Positions 44,711 to 54,893 of a stretch of 64,000 bases of DNA are shown here, piece after piece. Position numbers and translations under genes: made by a program. Under the pieces are notes generated by a model, which was given only the letters and a program-made list of their open reading frames with translations, did no database searches and had not been told where the DNA came from. The first letter of the stretch is position 1. Each line of letters starts with the position of its first letter. The DNA is from Shewanella surugensis (lineage in GTDB: Bacteria; Pseudomonadota; Gammaproteobacteria; Enterobacterales; Shewanellaceae): positions 62,001-126,000 of the forward strand of contig NZ_JAKIKS010000001.1 of assembly GCF_023284005.1 (NCBI RefSeq), read 5' to 3'.

Positions 44711-44750
44711 AATAAGCGATGGTCAATCTTTGTCTATCGCTTATTTTTTT
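44711..44750 (+). terminator. Rho-independent terminator of dksA
   Basis: Perfect 10-bp stem AATAAGCGAT/ATCGCTTATT with a 15-nt loop, followed by seven T residues. Confidence 0.85.
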
Positions 44751-44883
44751 GCCTTTCTACTATGCTTTTTTTCTTCGCATCAGGTTGCGTTACTTTACCA
44801 TTACGACCTTATAACCCTATTTTTTACAAGCCTATTTTTATCACCCATCCCTTTTCTCAATCAATATTTATCACTTAGCTCTC

Positions 44884-45765
44884 ATGACAAATCCGACTCA
44901 CTCGACTTACCGAGGCCGCTTCGCTCCCTCACCGTCAGGCCCCTTACATTTTGGCTCTCTGATTGCCGCACTGGGCAGTTATTTGCGCGCGCGCTCCAAG
45001 CGCGGTCAATGGCTGGTGCGCATGGAAGATATCGATCCTCCTCGTGAACAAGTGGGCGCCGCCGATACCATATTGCACACCTTAGAAGCCTTTGGTTTTG
45101 AATGGGATGAAAAGGTTTTGTATCAAAGCCAACGTGTGATCAGCTACCAAGCGGTGATCCATCAATTACTCACACACAATCAAGCCTATTATTGCCAGTG
45201 CTCTCGCAAACAGATTAAAGCCATGGGGGGCTTTTATGATGGCCGCTGTGGCCAACGCCTCCAAACTCATCAACAGGGGGCCATTCGCATACGTAACCCC
45301 GGCCCAACAATCCAATTTAACGACATGATTAAAGGCATGATCCCTATCGACCCTCACTTTGCCGCAGAAGATTTTATCATTAAGCGCAGCGATGGCCTTT
45401 ATGCTTATCAGCTAGCAGTGGTGATTGATGATGCTTTTCAACAAATCACTGAAGTGGTGCGCGGGAGTGATTTACTGCTCCCTACCGGCAGACAGATCAA
45501 TTTATTTCAATTATTAGGCAAAACGCCTCCACACTGGTTACATTTACCCCTAGCCTGTGAAGAGAAAGGTAAAAAATTATCAAAACAGAATCATGCAACA
45601 GCCATTGATATACACCAGCCCCAAATCAGTATTAATCAAGCCCTGTGCTTTTTAGGCCAAGAAACCGTGACGGTTGAAACCGACACTCGGCTCATGCTGG
45701 CACAAGCGATAGCACAATTTAAACTCGATAATATCCCGACTCAAACTGAAATTTTGTTAGATTAA
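44884..45765 (+). CDS. gluQ: Glutamyl-Q tRNA(Asp) synthetase GluQRS
   Basis: 293 residues, a truncated glutamyl-tRNA synthetase paralogue without anticodon-binding domain. The HIGH-like motif is PSGPLHFGSL and the KMSKS-like motif KKLSKQNHA. A zinc-binding region (YYCQCSRKQI and GRCGQRL) and RMEDIDPPRE are family-typical. It charges glutamate on queuosine of tRNA(Asp). The gene lies between dksA and pcnB, the conserved order in gammaproteobacteria. Confidence 0.94.
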   Translation: MTNPTHSTYRGRFAPSPSGPLHFGSLIAALGSYLRARSKRGQWLVRMEDIDPPREQVGAADTILHTLEAFGFEWDEKVLYQSQRVISYQAVIHQLLTHNQAYYCQCSRKQIKAMGGFYDGRCGQRLQTHQQGAIRIRNPGPTIQFNDMIKGMIPIDPHFAAEDFIIKRSDGLYAYQLAVVIDDAFQQITEVVRGSDLLLPTGRQINLFQLLGKTPPHWLHLPLACEEKGKKLSKQNHATAIDIHQPQISINQALCFLGQETVTVETDTRLMLAQAIAQFKLDNIPTQTEILLD

Positions 45766-45909
45766 CCTCCCGTTTTTCAGGCCACTTGAAAAGCATGCAT
45801 TCTGTCAGCTGAAAACCTGAATTCATCTCACTTGGGTATATATAATTTTTGGGGTATCATATGCTCCTAAATTTTTAATCTTAGTGACAATCTAAATCTG
45901 AGGTGTCCC

Positions 45910-47316
45910 ATTTTTCGCCGTATTAGTCAATTCTGCAAACAGCTATTTGAAGATAAACCAACAATAGAAGCAGCCGCATCCAACGGGCTTCGTCTTGATG
46001 TTGTGCCGAGAAGCGCCCATACCATTTCTCGTCGACAGATTAGCGAAAATGCCCTCAAGGTACTGTATAGATTACACAAGTCCGGCTTTAAAGCTTATCT
46101 AGTGGGTGGCGGTGTCAGAGATATCTTATTGGGTCTTGCGCCCAAAGATTTTGATGTGGTGACGAATGCGACACCAGAAGAAATCAAACGCTTATTCCGT
46201 AATTGCCGTTTAGTGGGGAGACGTTTTCGCTTAGCCCATATTGTCTTTGGTCGAGATGTCATTGAAGTCGCCACCCTACGCGGCCATCATGTTGACAATA
46301 CTGACAGTGGTGACAAAATTGCCAAAACCAATGCCTCGGGTCGTTTATTACGTGATAATGTCTACGGCACCATAGATGAAGATGCTGAAAGACGTGATTT
46401 TACCGTCAATGCACTTTATTACGATATCAGCGACTTTTCGATCCATAGCTATGGCGGTGGCCTGCAAGATCTAGACTCTCGTACCTTAAGGTTGATAGGC
46501 GATCCAGAGACTCGTTACCGCGAAGATCCTGTTCGCATGTTACGTGCGGTGCGTTTCGCCACTAAATTGGATATGAATATCGAGGCAAAAGCGGCCGCAC
46601 CTATCCCCAATTTAGCCCCCCTGCTGAAGGATATTCCAGCAGCACGCATGTACGAAGAAGTGCTAAAATTATTTTTTGCTGGTAAGGCTAAGAAAAACTA
46701 TTTAATGATGCGTAAGCTTGGATTATTTAATCCCTTGTTTCCGCTAATTGATACCCAGCTGAATGAAGAAGACAATGCACCCGTTGTTAAGCTCATTAGC
46801 CAAATGATGGATAATACCGATCTTAGGATCGCAGAAGAAAAACCGGTCACACCGGCTTTCTTCTATGCGGCCCTTCTTTGGTACCCATTGAGTCAGCGGG
46901 CTGATGATATAGCCCTTGAAAGTGGCCTCAGCTCCTATGATGCTTACTATGCTGCCATGGGCGATGTCATGGAGCAACAGTGCAACTCGATTAGTATTCC
47001 AAGGCGTTTTAGCACCATTACAAAAGATATTTGGCAATTACAGCTGCGTTTTGAACGTAACCGTGGTACCCGTGCTTTTAAGTTTATTGAGCACCCGAAA
47101 TTTAGAGCCGCTTATGATTTACTCTTATTGCGCGCCGATGCTGAAGGTGGCGCTATCGCTAAGAGCACTGCTTGGTGGAAAAGTTTTGTTGAAGGCAACG
47201 AAGAGCAGCGCAGTGTGATTGCCCGTTCGGCCAGTAAAAATTTGCCCCGTAAACGTCGTTCGAATCAAGGTCGTCGACGTAAGCCGACAGCCGAGCAGGA
47301 TAAAACAGACTCATGA
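45910..47316 (+). CDS. pcnB: Poly(A) polymerase I, probably started at an ATT codon
   Basis: 468 residues when read from ATT at 45910. The first visible conventional start (GTG 46003) would remove 31 residues. The region before it is open and encodes IFRRISQFCKQLFEDKPT, which matches the start of the E. coli protein; GAGG lies 6 nt upstream of the ATT. The nucleotidyltransferase head has LVGGGVRDILLG and the catalytic DFDVVTNATPEE. RNA-binding regions and a basic C-terminus (RKRRSNQGRRRKPT) follow. It adds poly(A) tails that promote RNA decay. folK overlaps the end by 4 bp. Confidence 0.93.
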   Translation: MFRRISQFCKQLFEDKPTIEAAASNGLRLDVVPRSAHTISRRQISENALKVLYRLHKSGFKAYLVGGGVRDILLGLAPKDFDVVTNATPEEIKRLFRNCRLVGRRFRLAHIVFGRDVIEVATLRGHHVDNTDSGDKIAKTNASGRLLRDNVYGTIDEDAERRDFTVNALYYDISDFSIHSYGGGLQDLDSRTLRLIGDPETRYREDPVRMLRAVRFATKLDMNIEAKAAAPIPNLAPLLKDIPAARMYEEVLKLFFAGKAKKNYLMMRKLGLFNPLFPLIDTQLNEEDNAPVVKLISQMMDNTDLRIAEEKPVTPAFFYAALLWYPLSQRADDIALESGLSSYDAYYAAMGDVMEQQCNSISIPRRFSTITKDIWQLQLRFERNRGTRAFKFIEHPKFRAAYDLLLLRADAEGGAIAKSTAWWKSFVEGNEEQRSVIARSASKNLPRKRRSNQGRRRKPTAEQDKTDS

Positions 47317-47801
47317 CCCTTGTTTATGTCGCATTAGGGGCTAATCTAGCGGATCCCATTACGCAGTTAGATAACGCCTGTAACGCATTGTCATTATTAA
47401 CCGAGTCTGATGTACAAGTGTCATCTTATTACCGCTCTCGCCCTATGGGCGAGGTCGTTCAGCCCGATTTCATTAATGCTGTAGCCTGTTTCAATACCTC
47501 ATTATCGGCCATCGCCTTACTCGATGCATTACAGCATATAGAAAATAGCCAAGATCGCGTTAGATTAGAACGTTGGGGACCCCGAACCTTAGATTTAGAT
47601 ATCATCCTTTATGGGAATGAACAGTTCGCAACCCCGCGATTAACCATTCCTCATATTGGCATGACACTGCGCAGCTTTGTCCTTATCCCCCTATTTGAAC
47701 TTGCGCCTGAACTCATTTTACCCAATGGCAGCCCATTAAGCGGTTATGTTACACAGGCATTACAAGATGAATTAAGTGTGATTGAAACGTCAGTAGCGTA
47801 A
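47313..47801 (+). CDS. folK: Hydroxymethyldihydropterin pyrophosphokinase FolK
   Basis: 162 residues, same length as the usual HPPK. Motifs are LGANLADPITQLDNA, YYRSRPMGEVVQPDFINAV and RWGPRTLDLDIILYG, with the Asp pair binding magnesium/ATP. Transfers pyrophosphate from ATP to 6-hydroxymethyl-dihydropterin in folate synthesis. Start overlaps the pcnB stop by 4 bp (ATGA), which implies coupling. Confidence 0.95.
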   Translation: MTLVYVALGANLADPITQLDNACNALSLLTESDVQVSSYYRSRPMGEVVQPDFINAVACFNTSLSAIALLDALQHIENSQDRVRLERWGPRTLDLDIILYGNEQFATPRLTIPHIGMTLRSFVLIPLFELAPELILPNGSPLSGYVTQALQDELSVIETSVA

Positions 47802-47847
47802 AGTCTGGCTCAATAACTACATTATTAATTAGGTTTAAATTAACATT

Positions 47848-48642
47848 ATGTCAAAAATTACCAGTTCGACCTTACTCAAATTTAAGAAAGAAGGTAAAAA
47901 GTTTACCTCTTTGACGGCCTATGATGCGAGCTTTGCCAATGCGTTTGATAGTGAAGGGGTAGATGTATTACTGGTCGGCGATTCCATGGGAATGGTACTG
48001 CAAGGACACTCAGATACCTTGCCTGTTTCAGTTGACGATATTGCTTATCATACTCGCTGCGTTAGCCGTGGTATTGAGCGGGCATTATTGATTGCTGACA
48101 TGCCTTTTATGAGTTATGCCACACCCGAGCAAGCCATGACAAACGCCGCTATCTTAATGAAAGCGGGTGCGAATATGGTAAAAATAGAAGGGGGCCATTG
48201 GTTGCTTGAAACCGTCACCAAACTCACCGAGCGCGGCATCCCCGTTTGTGCGCATTTAGGTCTTACACCTCAATCTGTTCATGTGTTTGGTGGCTTTAAA
48301 GTCCAAGGCCGTGATACGGATAATGCACAACGTATTCTTGATGAAGCCAAAGCAATAGAAGCGGCGGGAGCACAATTACTGGTGGTTGAGTGTATTCCTG
48401 CTACATTAGCTAAAACCATCACTGAAGCCCTTACAATCCCTGTGATTGGCATCGGCGCTGGCAGCGATACCGATGGTCAAATTTTAGTGATGCATGATGT
48501 TTTGGGTATTTCAAGCGGCTATATTCCGCGCTTTTCTAAAAACTATCTTAAGCAAACGGGTGAAATCCGCAGTGCTATTCGTGCTTACATCGATGAAGTC
48601 GCAGAGGGCACTTTCCCGAGCCCTGAGCATACCTTTAGTTAA
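47848..48642 (+). CDS. panB: 3-methyl-2-oxobutanoate hydroxymethyltransferase PanB
   Basis: 264 residues, TIM-barrel enzyme making ketopantoate. Motifs are [32 protein letters not shown] (metal-binding Asp), [32 protein letters not shown] and [21 protein letters not shown]. Usual length. Followed after 37 bp by panC; both serve pantothenate synthesis. panD is not in the window. Confidence 0.96.
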   Translation: MSKITSSTLLKFKKEGKKFTSLTAYDASFANAFDSEGVDVLLVGDSMGMVLQGHSDTLPVSVDDIAYHTRCVSRGIERALLIADMPFMSYATPEQAMTNAAILMKAGANMVKIEGGHWLLETVTKLTERGIPVCAHLGLTPQSVHVFGGFKVQGRDTDNAQRILDEAKAIEAAGAQLLVVECIPATLAKTITEALTIPVIGIGAGSDTDGQILVMHDVLGISSGYIPRFSKNYLKQTGEIRSAIRAYIDEVAEGTFPSPEHTFS

Positions 48643-48679
48643 TTAGATATAACCAATATTTCGATAGGATCAAGCTGTT

Positions 48680-49525
48680 ATGATCACCATTCACACCATA
48701 GATGAAGTACGGACTCACATCCGCCATTGGCGACAAAAAGGTGAAACTGTTGCCTTAGTCATGACCATGGGTAATTTACATCAAGGCCATGTGAGCTTAA
48801 TCAAAGCGGCAGCCCAAAAAGCCGATCATGTGGTCGCATCCATTTTTGTCAATCCCATGCAATTTGGCAAAAATGAAGATTTCGACACTTACCCAAAAAC
48901 CTTAGCCGTCGATCAGCTTGCCTTATCCGAAGCAGGAACAGCATTATTATTCGCGCCCAATGCCACCACGGTTTACCCCAATGGCATGGACACACAAACC
49001 TTTGTTGAGGTGCCTAGAGTGTCAGAAGAGCTTTGTGGTGCGGGTCGCCCAGGCCACTTTCGGGGTGTCGCCACAGTGGTATGCAAATTTTTTAATATTA
49101 TTCAGCCTGATTTTGCCTTTTTTGGCCGTAAAGATTTCCAACAACTCTTAGTCATTAACACCATGGTTGAAGACTTATCACTGCCCATTGAAGTCATTGG
49201 AGTAGAAACCATGCGTGAAGCCTCAGGCTTAGCCATGAGCTCCCGTAATGGCTATTTATGCTCAGATCAAAAACAACAAGCTGCCAGCATTAAAAAAGTC
49301 ATGGATGCCATGTCGATAGATATCAAACAAGGTAAAGCCCTTGACGCTGTGACGCAAGAATACCTACAAACCTTAATCAATACTGGCTTTGTGCCTGAGT
49401 ATTTAGAAGTGCGCAACGCAAAAAATCTCTACCCTGCAGCAGATCTCGATAAAGAATTAGTCATTTTAGTGGCCGCAAAAATGGGCAGCACGCGCCTTAT
49501 CGATAATCAATGCGTTAATCGTTAA
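48680..49525 (+). CDS. panC: Pantothenate synthetase PanC
   Basis: 281 residues. The ATP-binding HxGH is in [12 protein letters not shown], and the other conserved segments are [21 protein letters not shown] (split), [12 protein letters not shown] and the KMSKS-like MSSRNGYL. Joins pantoate and beta-alanine at the expense of ATP. Last gene of the probable pcnB-folK-panB-panC unit. Confidence 0.96.
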   Translation: MITIHTIDEVRTHIRHWRQKGETVALVMTMGNLHQGHVSLIKAAAQKADHVVASIFVNPMQFGKNEDFDTYPKTLAVDQLALSEAGTALLFAPNATTVYPNGMDTQTFVEVPRVSEELCGAGRPGHFRGVATVVCKFFNIIQPDFAFFGRKDFQQLLVINTMVEDLSLPIEVIGVETMREASGLAMSSRNGYLCSDQKQQAASIKKVMDAMSIDIKQGKALDAVTQEYLQTLINTGFVPEYLEVRNAKNLYPAADLDKELVILVAAKMGSTRLIDNQCVNR

Positions 49526-49697
49526 TATCAATGCCTAACAAATCATTAGGGCTAAAAAATTTTTAGTCCATTGCTTTAATATTCCCCGCATTACTCACCT
49601 CATGCGCCTTTTTGTTCACGCATATTTTGCACATCATAGGTTTTCTAAGCTTATCAGCGTAAGATGACGTATATACACACTTTAGAAGTCAATTCAC

Positions 49698-50348
49698 ATG
49701 AAACTCTTTCTCTTTGATCATTGCCCTTATTGCATCAAAGCCATGATGGTGGCAGGTTATAAACAAATTGATGTGGAATTCATCTATCTACAAAACCATG
49801 ATATTCAGGCCCGTATTGACAAAGTCGGGGCTAATTTAGTGCCTATTTTACAAAAAGCAGACGGCAGTTACATGGCAGAAAGCTTAGATATTGCTCGCTA
49901 TCTTGATCAGCGAGAAGCTGAACCGACACTTGATGCTCCTCGTTTTGATGCAGCCATTAATGAATGGATAACAAAAACGAAACGGTTAAGTTCTGCCTTA
50001 GTGTATCCTCGCTGGCTAAAAATCCCCCTCCCAGAGTTTCAGTGTAATGAAGCAAAAGATTGGTTTACGGGGAAAAAAACATCGACACTGGGAATAAACT
50101 TTGAAACGGCTTATCAAAATACGGCTGAATACTTAACAGCGCTATATCCACAACTTGAAGAGATTGATTGGTTAATATTACCTTCAGAGCGAAAAAACCG
50201 TTTAAGCTATGATGATGTGAATTTTTTTCCAACACTGCGTAATCTCACCGTCATCAAGGACATTGAATTCCCCGTACATATTCGCCGATATATTGAAGAA
50301 GTCTCTGCCATCACAGCAATACATTTATACGATGAGGTTGCGGTTTAG
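49698..50348 (+). CDS. grxB: Glutaredoxin 2
   Basis: 216 residues, length and sequence typical of GrxB: an N-terminal thioredoxin fold with the active site Cys9-Pro-Tyr-Cys12, NLVPILQKADGSYMAESLDI as glutathione-binding part, and a helical GST-like C-terminus with YDDVNFFPTLRNLT. A cytoplasmic thiol-disulfide reductase using glutathione. Monocistronic. Confidence 0.93.
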   Translation: MKLFLFDHCPYCIKAMMVAGYKQIDVEFIYLQNHDIQARIDKVGANLVPILQKADGSYMAESLDIARYLDQREAEPTLDAPRFDAAINEWITKTKRLSSALVYPRWLKIPLPEFQCNEAKDWFTGKKTSTLGINFETAYQNTAEYLTALYPQLEEIDWLILPSERKNRLSYDDVNFFPTLRNLTVIKDIEFPVHIRRYIEEVSAITAIHLYDEVAV

Positions 50349-50544
50349 ATTTCAATGCTTAACTAACCTGACTTAGGGTTAAGCAGTACCACTTAAATAG
50401 CGCTATTTTGGCCCCTAGTAAAAAATAGGCGCAGCAAATTTTAAATATCATTTAAGTGCTATTTAACACTCGTTATCCCAAATTCAGGTTAACTAAAATA
50501 AAAGCAGCTCATTAGCCTGATTTTATTTTTCATTTACGATACCG

Positions 50545-51399
50545 TTAATGCGCTTTCATAAACTCATCCACTAAGTGATTAAATTGATCCGCGCCTTCAA
50601 TAAACATAAAATGTTTACCCCCTTCTTCCTCATCAAAAATAACTAACTGAGAGCCTTTAATCTGTTGATGCATCCATTCTTGAGAACTCACCGATGTTGG
50701 ACTCGCACGGCCACCAACAATCAGTGTTGGCACCGTAATTCGAGGGATCACATCTCGCCAATCTTGATGAAAATGATTATAAATTAATGCTGCTGCTAAT
50801 TTACCCGGGAAGTTAATACTATTTTGAATTAGCCACTGCTTTTCTTTTGCAGGCATTTTACTGGACATTTGGTGGTTCAATAATATGGCTTTATAGTTAT
50901 CCCCTTTAGCACTTATAAGCGTATTATAGATTTCCATAGCGGAGTCAGGATCCACTAAAGGCCCGAAATCAGCTATCTCTTGAGGCGTCCATTCGGGATT
51001 ACTCACTAATGCTGCGACTCTTTCAACTAGAATTAGCTTGCTTATTTTATCTGAGCCAAATAAATCCCAATAGCATAAGATCACTGCTGCACCCAAGGCA
51101 TGGCCCAATAGCACGACATTATCTAAGGATAAATGCACTAACAGCTCATCGACATCTTTCGCCAAACGATACACTTTATAACCATACTCCACTTGCTGCG
51201 AAAGGCCATGTCCTCGCATATCGAGGGCAATGGTTCGATACTTCTGACTCAAGGTTTGAATTTGATAATGATACTGTTCAACGGACTGTGACCAACTAGG
51301 GAGCATCACAATGACTTGCCCCTCGCCTTTGTCGAGGTAATGTAATTTAACGCCGTCATTGGTGTAAAAATAATGGCTCTCTTTATCTGCTAAGCCCAT
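50545..51399 (-). CDS. Alpha/beta-hydrolase fold protein lacking the nucleophile
   Basis: 284 residues with a complete alpha/beta-hydrolase plan: LPSWSQSVEQYHYQIQTLS, the strand/loop ALDMRGHGLSQQ, a nucleophile elbow and a helical cap. The elbow reads GHALGAA, so the position normally held by Ser, Asp or Cys is Ala101. The acid and His end (IVGGRASPTSVSSQEW, GKHFMFIEG) are kept. It may be a non-hydrolytic member or a recently inactivated enzyme. No operon partner. Confidence 0.8.
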   Translation of the reverse strand: MGLADKESHYFYTNDGVKLHYLDKGEGQVIVMLPSWSQSVEQYHYQIQTLSQKYRTIALDMRGHGLSQQVEYGYKVYRLAKDVDELLVHLSLDNVVLLGHALGAAVILCYWDLFGSDKISKLILVERVAALVSNPEWTPQEIADFGPLVDPDSAMEIYNTLISAKGDNYKAILLNHQMSSKMPAKEKQWLIQNSINFPGKLAAALIYNHFHQDWRDVIPRITVPTLIVGGRASPTSVSSQEWMHQQIKGSQLVIFDEEEGGKHFMFIEGADQFNHLVDEFMKAH

Positions 51400-51746
51400 G
51401 GCTTTGTCCTTAGGGGTAACGCGCTCCCCATCACCTTTAATTAATACTTTCCATTATTGATAAAGAAAAAACGAATAAAGCAAGTGAGTCATTTTGGCAT
51501 CTTAGATTTACGGTGAACTCTCTGTCGATCTCACTCTACTAGAATAGCAAATCGGTGAATATTTACCGAAAATAAACGTATCTAAACATTTGCTGTAAAG
51601 ACTCTATTTTCTCATAATGGGAACAGTATAAAGAACAATAAAACAAAGTGATAATAGCACTCTATCTAAAGATAATTAATGGATAGGAATAAGTTAATAA
51701 TAGGTATATTACTCTAAAAGCACTCAATATTTAGCCTCAATTCATA
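51400..51746. other. Intergenic region
   Basis: About 350 AT-rich bases between two leftward genes. Holds the upstream region of the hydrolase gene. No ORF, repeat or RNA structure is seen. Confidence 0.5.
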
Positions 51747-52348
51747 TTAAACACTCAACATCGGAATAATTGCCGTGATTAATAAGCCTGCCATAATATA
51801 ATTGAATTTATTCTGATAGGCTTTATTACTCAATAATGGCTGTAAAAATTTTCCCGAATAGAGCCACAGTAAGGCACAAGGGATAGTCACCAACAAAAAT
51901 ACTGCTGCAATCATTAATATTTGCATATCAATTTCTTCTTGTGTATTTGAAGTGAAGGTGGCTATCGCTGTTAAAGCCGCCACCCAAGCTTTGGGGTTAA
52001 CCCATTGCAATGAAGCAGACTGTATGAAGCTGAAAGGCTTCACTCTTTTTTCACCCTCTATCTTGGTATTGCTCATTGCAATGCACCATGCTAGATATAA
52101 TAAGTATCCAATGCCGACATATTTTATCCCTGTTTGTACCACTGGGTATGTATGAAAAAAGCCACTAAAACCAAACCCTGTCACCAACACTAAAGCAGGA
52201 AACCCCACTCCGATCCCGAATAACTGAGGACAACTTCGTCTAAAGCCAAAGTTGACCCCTGATGACATCAAAGTGATATTACTGGGACCTGGAGTAATCG
52301 CATAAAAAAAGCAAAAATAGCAATACTGGTTAATAAGGTGATGGTCAT
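51747..52348 (-). pseudogene. LysE/RhtB-family exporter with a frameshift in a homopolymer
   Basis: The body reads as a LysE-type amino-acid exporter: AITPGPSNITLMSSGVNFGF, QWVNPKAWVAALTAIATF and five to six membrane helices, about 200 residues. The normal N-terminus lies in another frame: ATG 52348 opens MTITLLTSIAIFAFF. It passes into the body only if one base is added to the run of seven A (52304-52310, T on the coding strand). This may be a real inactivation, a phase-variable tract or a sequencing error. In the body's own frame the only alternative is a start at 52370 with a non-hydrophobic N-terminus. Confidence 0.7.
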
Positions 52349-52370
52349 TTCGATCGTTTAACGCTATCAA

Positions 52371-52797
52371 TGGGCAGATGGCGGCACTATAATGCGCAAA
52401 TATGACAGAAAATAGTGACTTTCAGCTCATCTTCAGTAAATAGACACCATTTCTGACATTTTTTATGATTAGTTCAGCTTGCATAAAGTAATACGCTTAA
52501 AATGTTAAAATTTGTTATATTCTATACAGTAAAGACATTACGCCTTCTCTTTATGTATGTATTTGAAATGTTATGCAAAACACTTATATAATTGAATTTT
52601 AAATTAAAATAATAGATCGATGTCAGTCATCGATAAAAATCATAACCTCATCCAAAGTGCTAAATACTGAATATCAAATACAACATTCTGAGGCATTAAA
52701 CAAAATGGTTTGATGCCTCATCAGCGACAATGAGTGTGTCTGCATGTCACTTAGCAGGCAAAGTCGCTTTTGCAAACCTTGTAATGCCAAATAAAAA
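52371..52797. other. Intergenic region before the inverted-repeat element
   Basis: About 430 AT-rich bases, no ORF. Upstream region of the exporter gene; nothing specific recognised. Confidence 0.4.
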
Positions 52798-52896
52798 TCC
52801 CCGCAGCAAGCTATCTCGCCTTTGGCTCAACTTCGCTACGCGAAGCGGGGTATTAAGATACTGAAATACTAAAACTTACGCAGCCAACTGCGGGGA
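52798..52896. repeat. Small element with 9-bp terminal inverted repeats
   Basis: A 99-bp segment bounded by TCCCCGCAG and CTGCGGGGA with an internal palindrome CTTCGCTACGCGAAG next to CGGGG. It has no coding capacity. Terminal inverted repeats plus internal hairpin fit a miniature inverted-repeat or REP-like element. Confidence 0.5.
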
Positions 52897-53116
52897 ATCA
52901 GACCCACTGAGATTCAATTGATAGGCGGCATCCAATACCACTTGTTTATCGGCTTACACTCGCTGACCCAGCCTTTATTATTCTCCTTTTGTTTTCTCTG
53001 AAGTGGGATATTTAAAAATCCACCTACAATAGAATATTGAGCGGCCTCTTTTTAAAGTATTTTCACCGATAAGCTATCCTCATTAATATCCATAAAAGAG
53101 ATCATTTAGGGAACAT

Positions 53117-54013
53117 ATGTCTTTTAAAAGTATCCTACTTGCATTAATAACCGTTATTGTCATCGGCCTTAGTTATCCTATTACTAAAATCGCCATGAGA
53201 GAATTACCCCCTATTTTGTTAGCCGCATTGAGGTTTATCTTTGCAGCAATTCCCTTTGTTTGGTTTACCCCCTTTCCAAAAACATCTATTTGGAATTTAT
53301 TGGGTGTTGGCACTTTTCTTGGGGTCTTTGCCTTTGGTCTTATGTATTATGCATTACAGGCTGATATACAGGCTGGTATTGCGGCTTTGCTCATGCAGTC
53401 TCAAGTGCTGTTTACTATATTGCTAAGTATGATTTTTTTCGGTGATAAAATGAAAAAAAATCAGATGATTGGATTTGCTGTCTCACTACTCGGCTTCAGT
53501 GTTTTCTTTATACATGCCAAAGGAGGCGGTTCAAGCTCACTCATTGGATTACTTTTTATACTCTGTGCCGGTTTTTTTTGGGCCATAGCAAATATGTTTT
53601 TTAAGCGCATGAAAGACGTTAACTTATGTCATTTTATGATTTGGACTTCTCTTATTCCGCCATTGCCTCTATTGTTAATATCTTATACCAAAGAAACTCA
53701 TCATTCGATAGATTTATTGCTGAACACCAGCATATCAGCTTGGCTATCAATACTATACCAAAGCGTCATTGTCACTGTGATTGGCTATGCTTTATGGGGC
53801 GATCTGTTACGCCGTTATTCATCAATAAACATTGCCCCTTTTAGCTTATTAATGCCCGTAGCGGGTTTAATTGGCGCCAATATTATTTTGGGCGAAAAGC
53901 TCACGGTGATGGAACTAGTAGGCACTATTATTATCATGATAGGTTTAATGATTTGTGTGTTGGGCCATCATTGGAAACGATTCACCCCTGATTCGTTAGA
54001 CCTCAAACCATAA
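53117..54013 (+). CDS. EamA/DMT-family transporter
   Basis: 298 residues, ten predicted membrane helices in two EamA repeats (residues about 5-140 and 150-288). Features include SYPITKIAMRELPPILLAALRF near the N-terminus (split) and LLMPVAGLIGANIILGEKL in the second repeat. Inner-membrane exporter of unknown small metabolites. Alone on its strand with AGGGAAC upstream of the ATG. Confidence 0.85.
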   Translation: MSFKSILLALITVIVIGLSYPITKIAMRELPPILLAALRFIFAAIPFVWFTPFPKTSIWNLLGVGTFLGVFAFGLMYYALQADIQAGIAALLMQSQVLFTILLSMIFFGDKMKKNQMIGFAVSLLGFSVFFIHAKGGGSSSLIGLLFILCAGFFWAIANMFFKRMKDVNLCHFMIWTSLIPPLPLLLISYTKETHHSIDLLLNTSISAWLSILYQSVIVTVIGYALWGDLLRRYSSINIAPFSLLMPVAGLIGANIILGEKLTVMELVGTIIIMIGLMICVLGHHWKRFTPDSLDLKP

Positions 54014-54613
54014 CATCAAACTGTATTGGCCAAGCCCGCCTCTCTTAATGGACGTTTTTCAACATTTTCCCCTTGGATCACCATTCTCTGCATTAGCTTA
54101 ATGGATACAATTCGAAATATCAGGCCATTGCATTATTTGATACTTGCGATTTTGGCCTATTGATCTTTGATTATGTCTGTAGCCGTTTATGGATTATTTA
54201 TACCAGTCAGATCTGGTGTGGTATCGTTGTTCTCGGCTGGGGTGCAAATGTCGCCCTACCGGCCCCATCCATGAGGATCCCGTCACTGATATTTACAGTG
54301 TACTTAGAGGACATCGAAGTCGTTCCCTATATTAACGCTCAACATCTAGCAAAGTGCGCTTGAGTAAGATTAAACTGTAAAGCGAAGTCAAAATAGCACA
54401 TTATTTAAAACATTGATGTTGAAGATAAGGCTATTGAGGGCAATCCAAGTGAAGAGTCAGAGTCAGAGACATAACGTTTACTCTGACCCGATATTTCATA
54501 GGCCTCAACACTCCGTTAAATTAAGCCTCTAAAGTTGCCCCCCCCCTGATAATTAAATAAACACTGTAATTTTTACTATAATATAGGCTGTGATACTTAC
54601 AATGGAAGTTGTT
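54014..54613. other. Gene-poor region
   Basis: 600 bp without a convincing gene. A short hairpin GTCAGAG/CTCTGAC lies near 54463-54488 and a C-run at about 54537-54546. A TATAAT box near 54578 probably serves the zinc-ribbon gene. Confidence 0.4.
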
Positions 54614-54868
54614 ATGTACAAGGAATTTAGAGAGTGTTTACATGATGAAATTGAAACCATGAAAGATATGGGAGTTTCAATCACTGCCAGTACTATCAAG
54701 TATTACGAAACAACCTATGCCCAAGGTGGCTGTCCCTGCCCTGCATGTTTCATACGTAAAAACAAAAATGTTGCTATGCAATGCTTAAGTCATGATGGAG
54801 AGAAAAATATTCATGCCGATCTTTTTGAATGCCCAGAGTGTGAAGGATTTATTGAAGTTGGAGGTTAA
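54614..54868 (+). CDS. Small zinc-ribbon protein
   Basis: 84 residues from the ATG at 54614. A helical N-terminus precedes two cysteine pairs, CPCPAC and ECPEC, about 38 residues apart, fitting a zinc ribbon. No known family recognised. Its last 42 codons and 25 bp beyond recur at 58801-58954, where the N-terminus is lost. An IS3 element abuts its 3' flank. Confidence 0.55.
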   Translation: MYKEFRECLHDEIETMKDMGVSITASTIKYYETTYAQGGCPCPACFIRKNKNVAMQCLSHDGEKNIHADLFECPECEGFIEVGG

Positions 54869-54893
54869 TCGGTCTATTTAGGGAGTATTAAAT

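Noticed and set aside
44730-45047. 105-codon + strand frame before and inside gluQ
   Set aside because: It overlaps the well-supported start of gluQ in another frame, contains the dksA terminator at its start and shows no family features.
54160-54363. 67-codon frame in the gene-poor region
   Set aside because: No ribosome site, no recognisable features and no neighbour relation.
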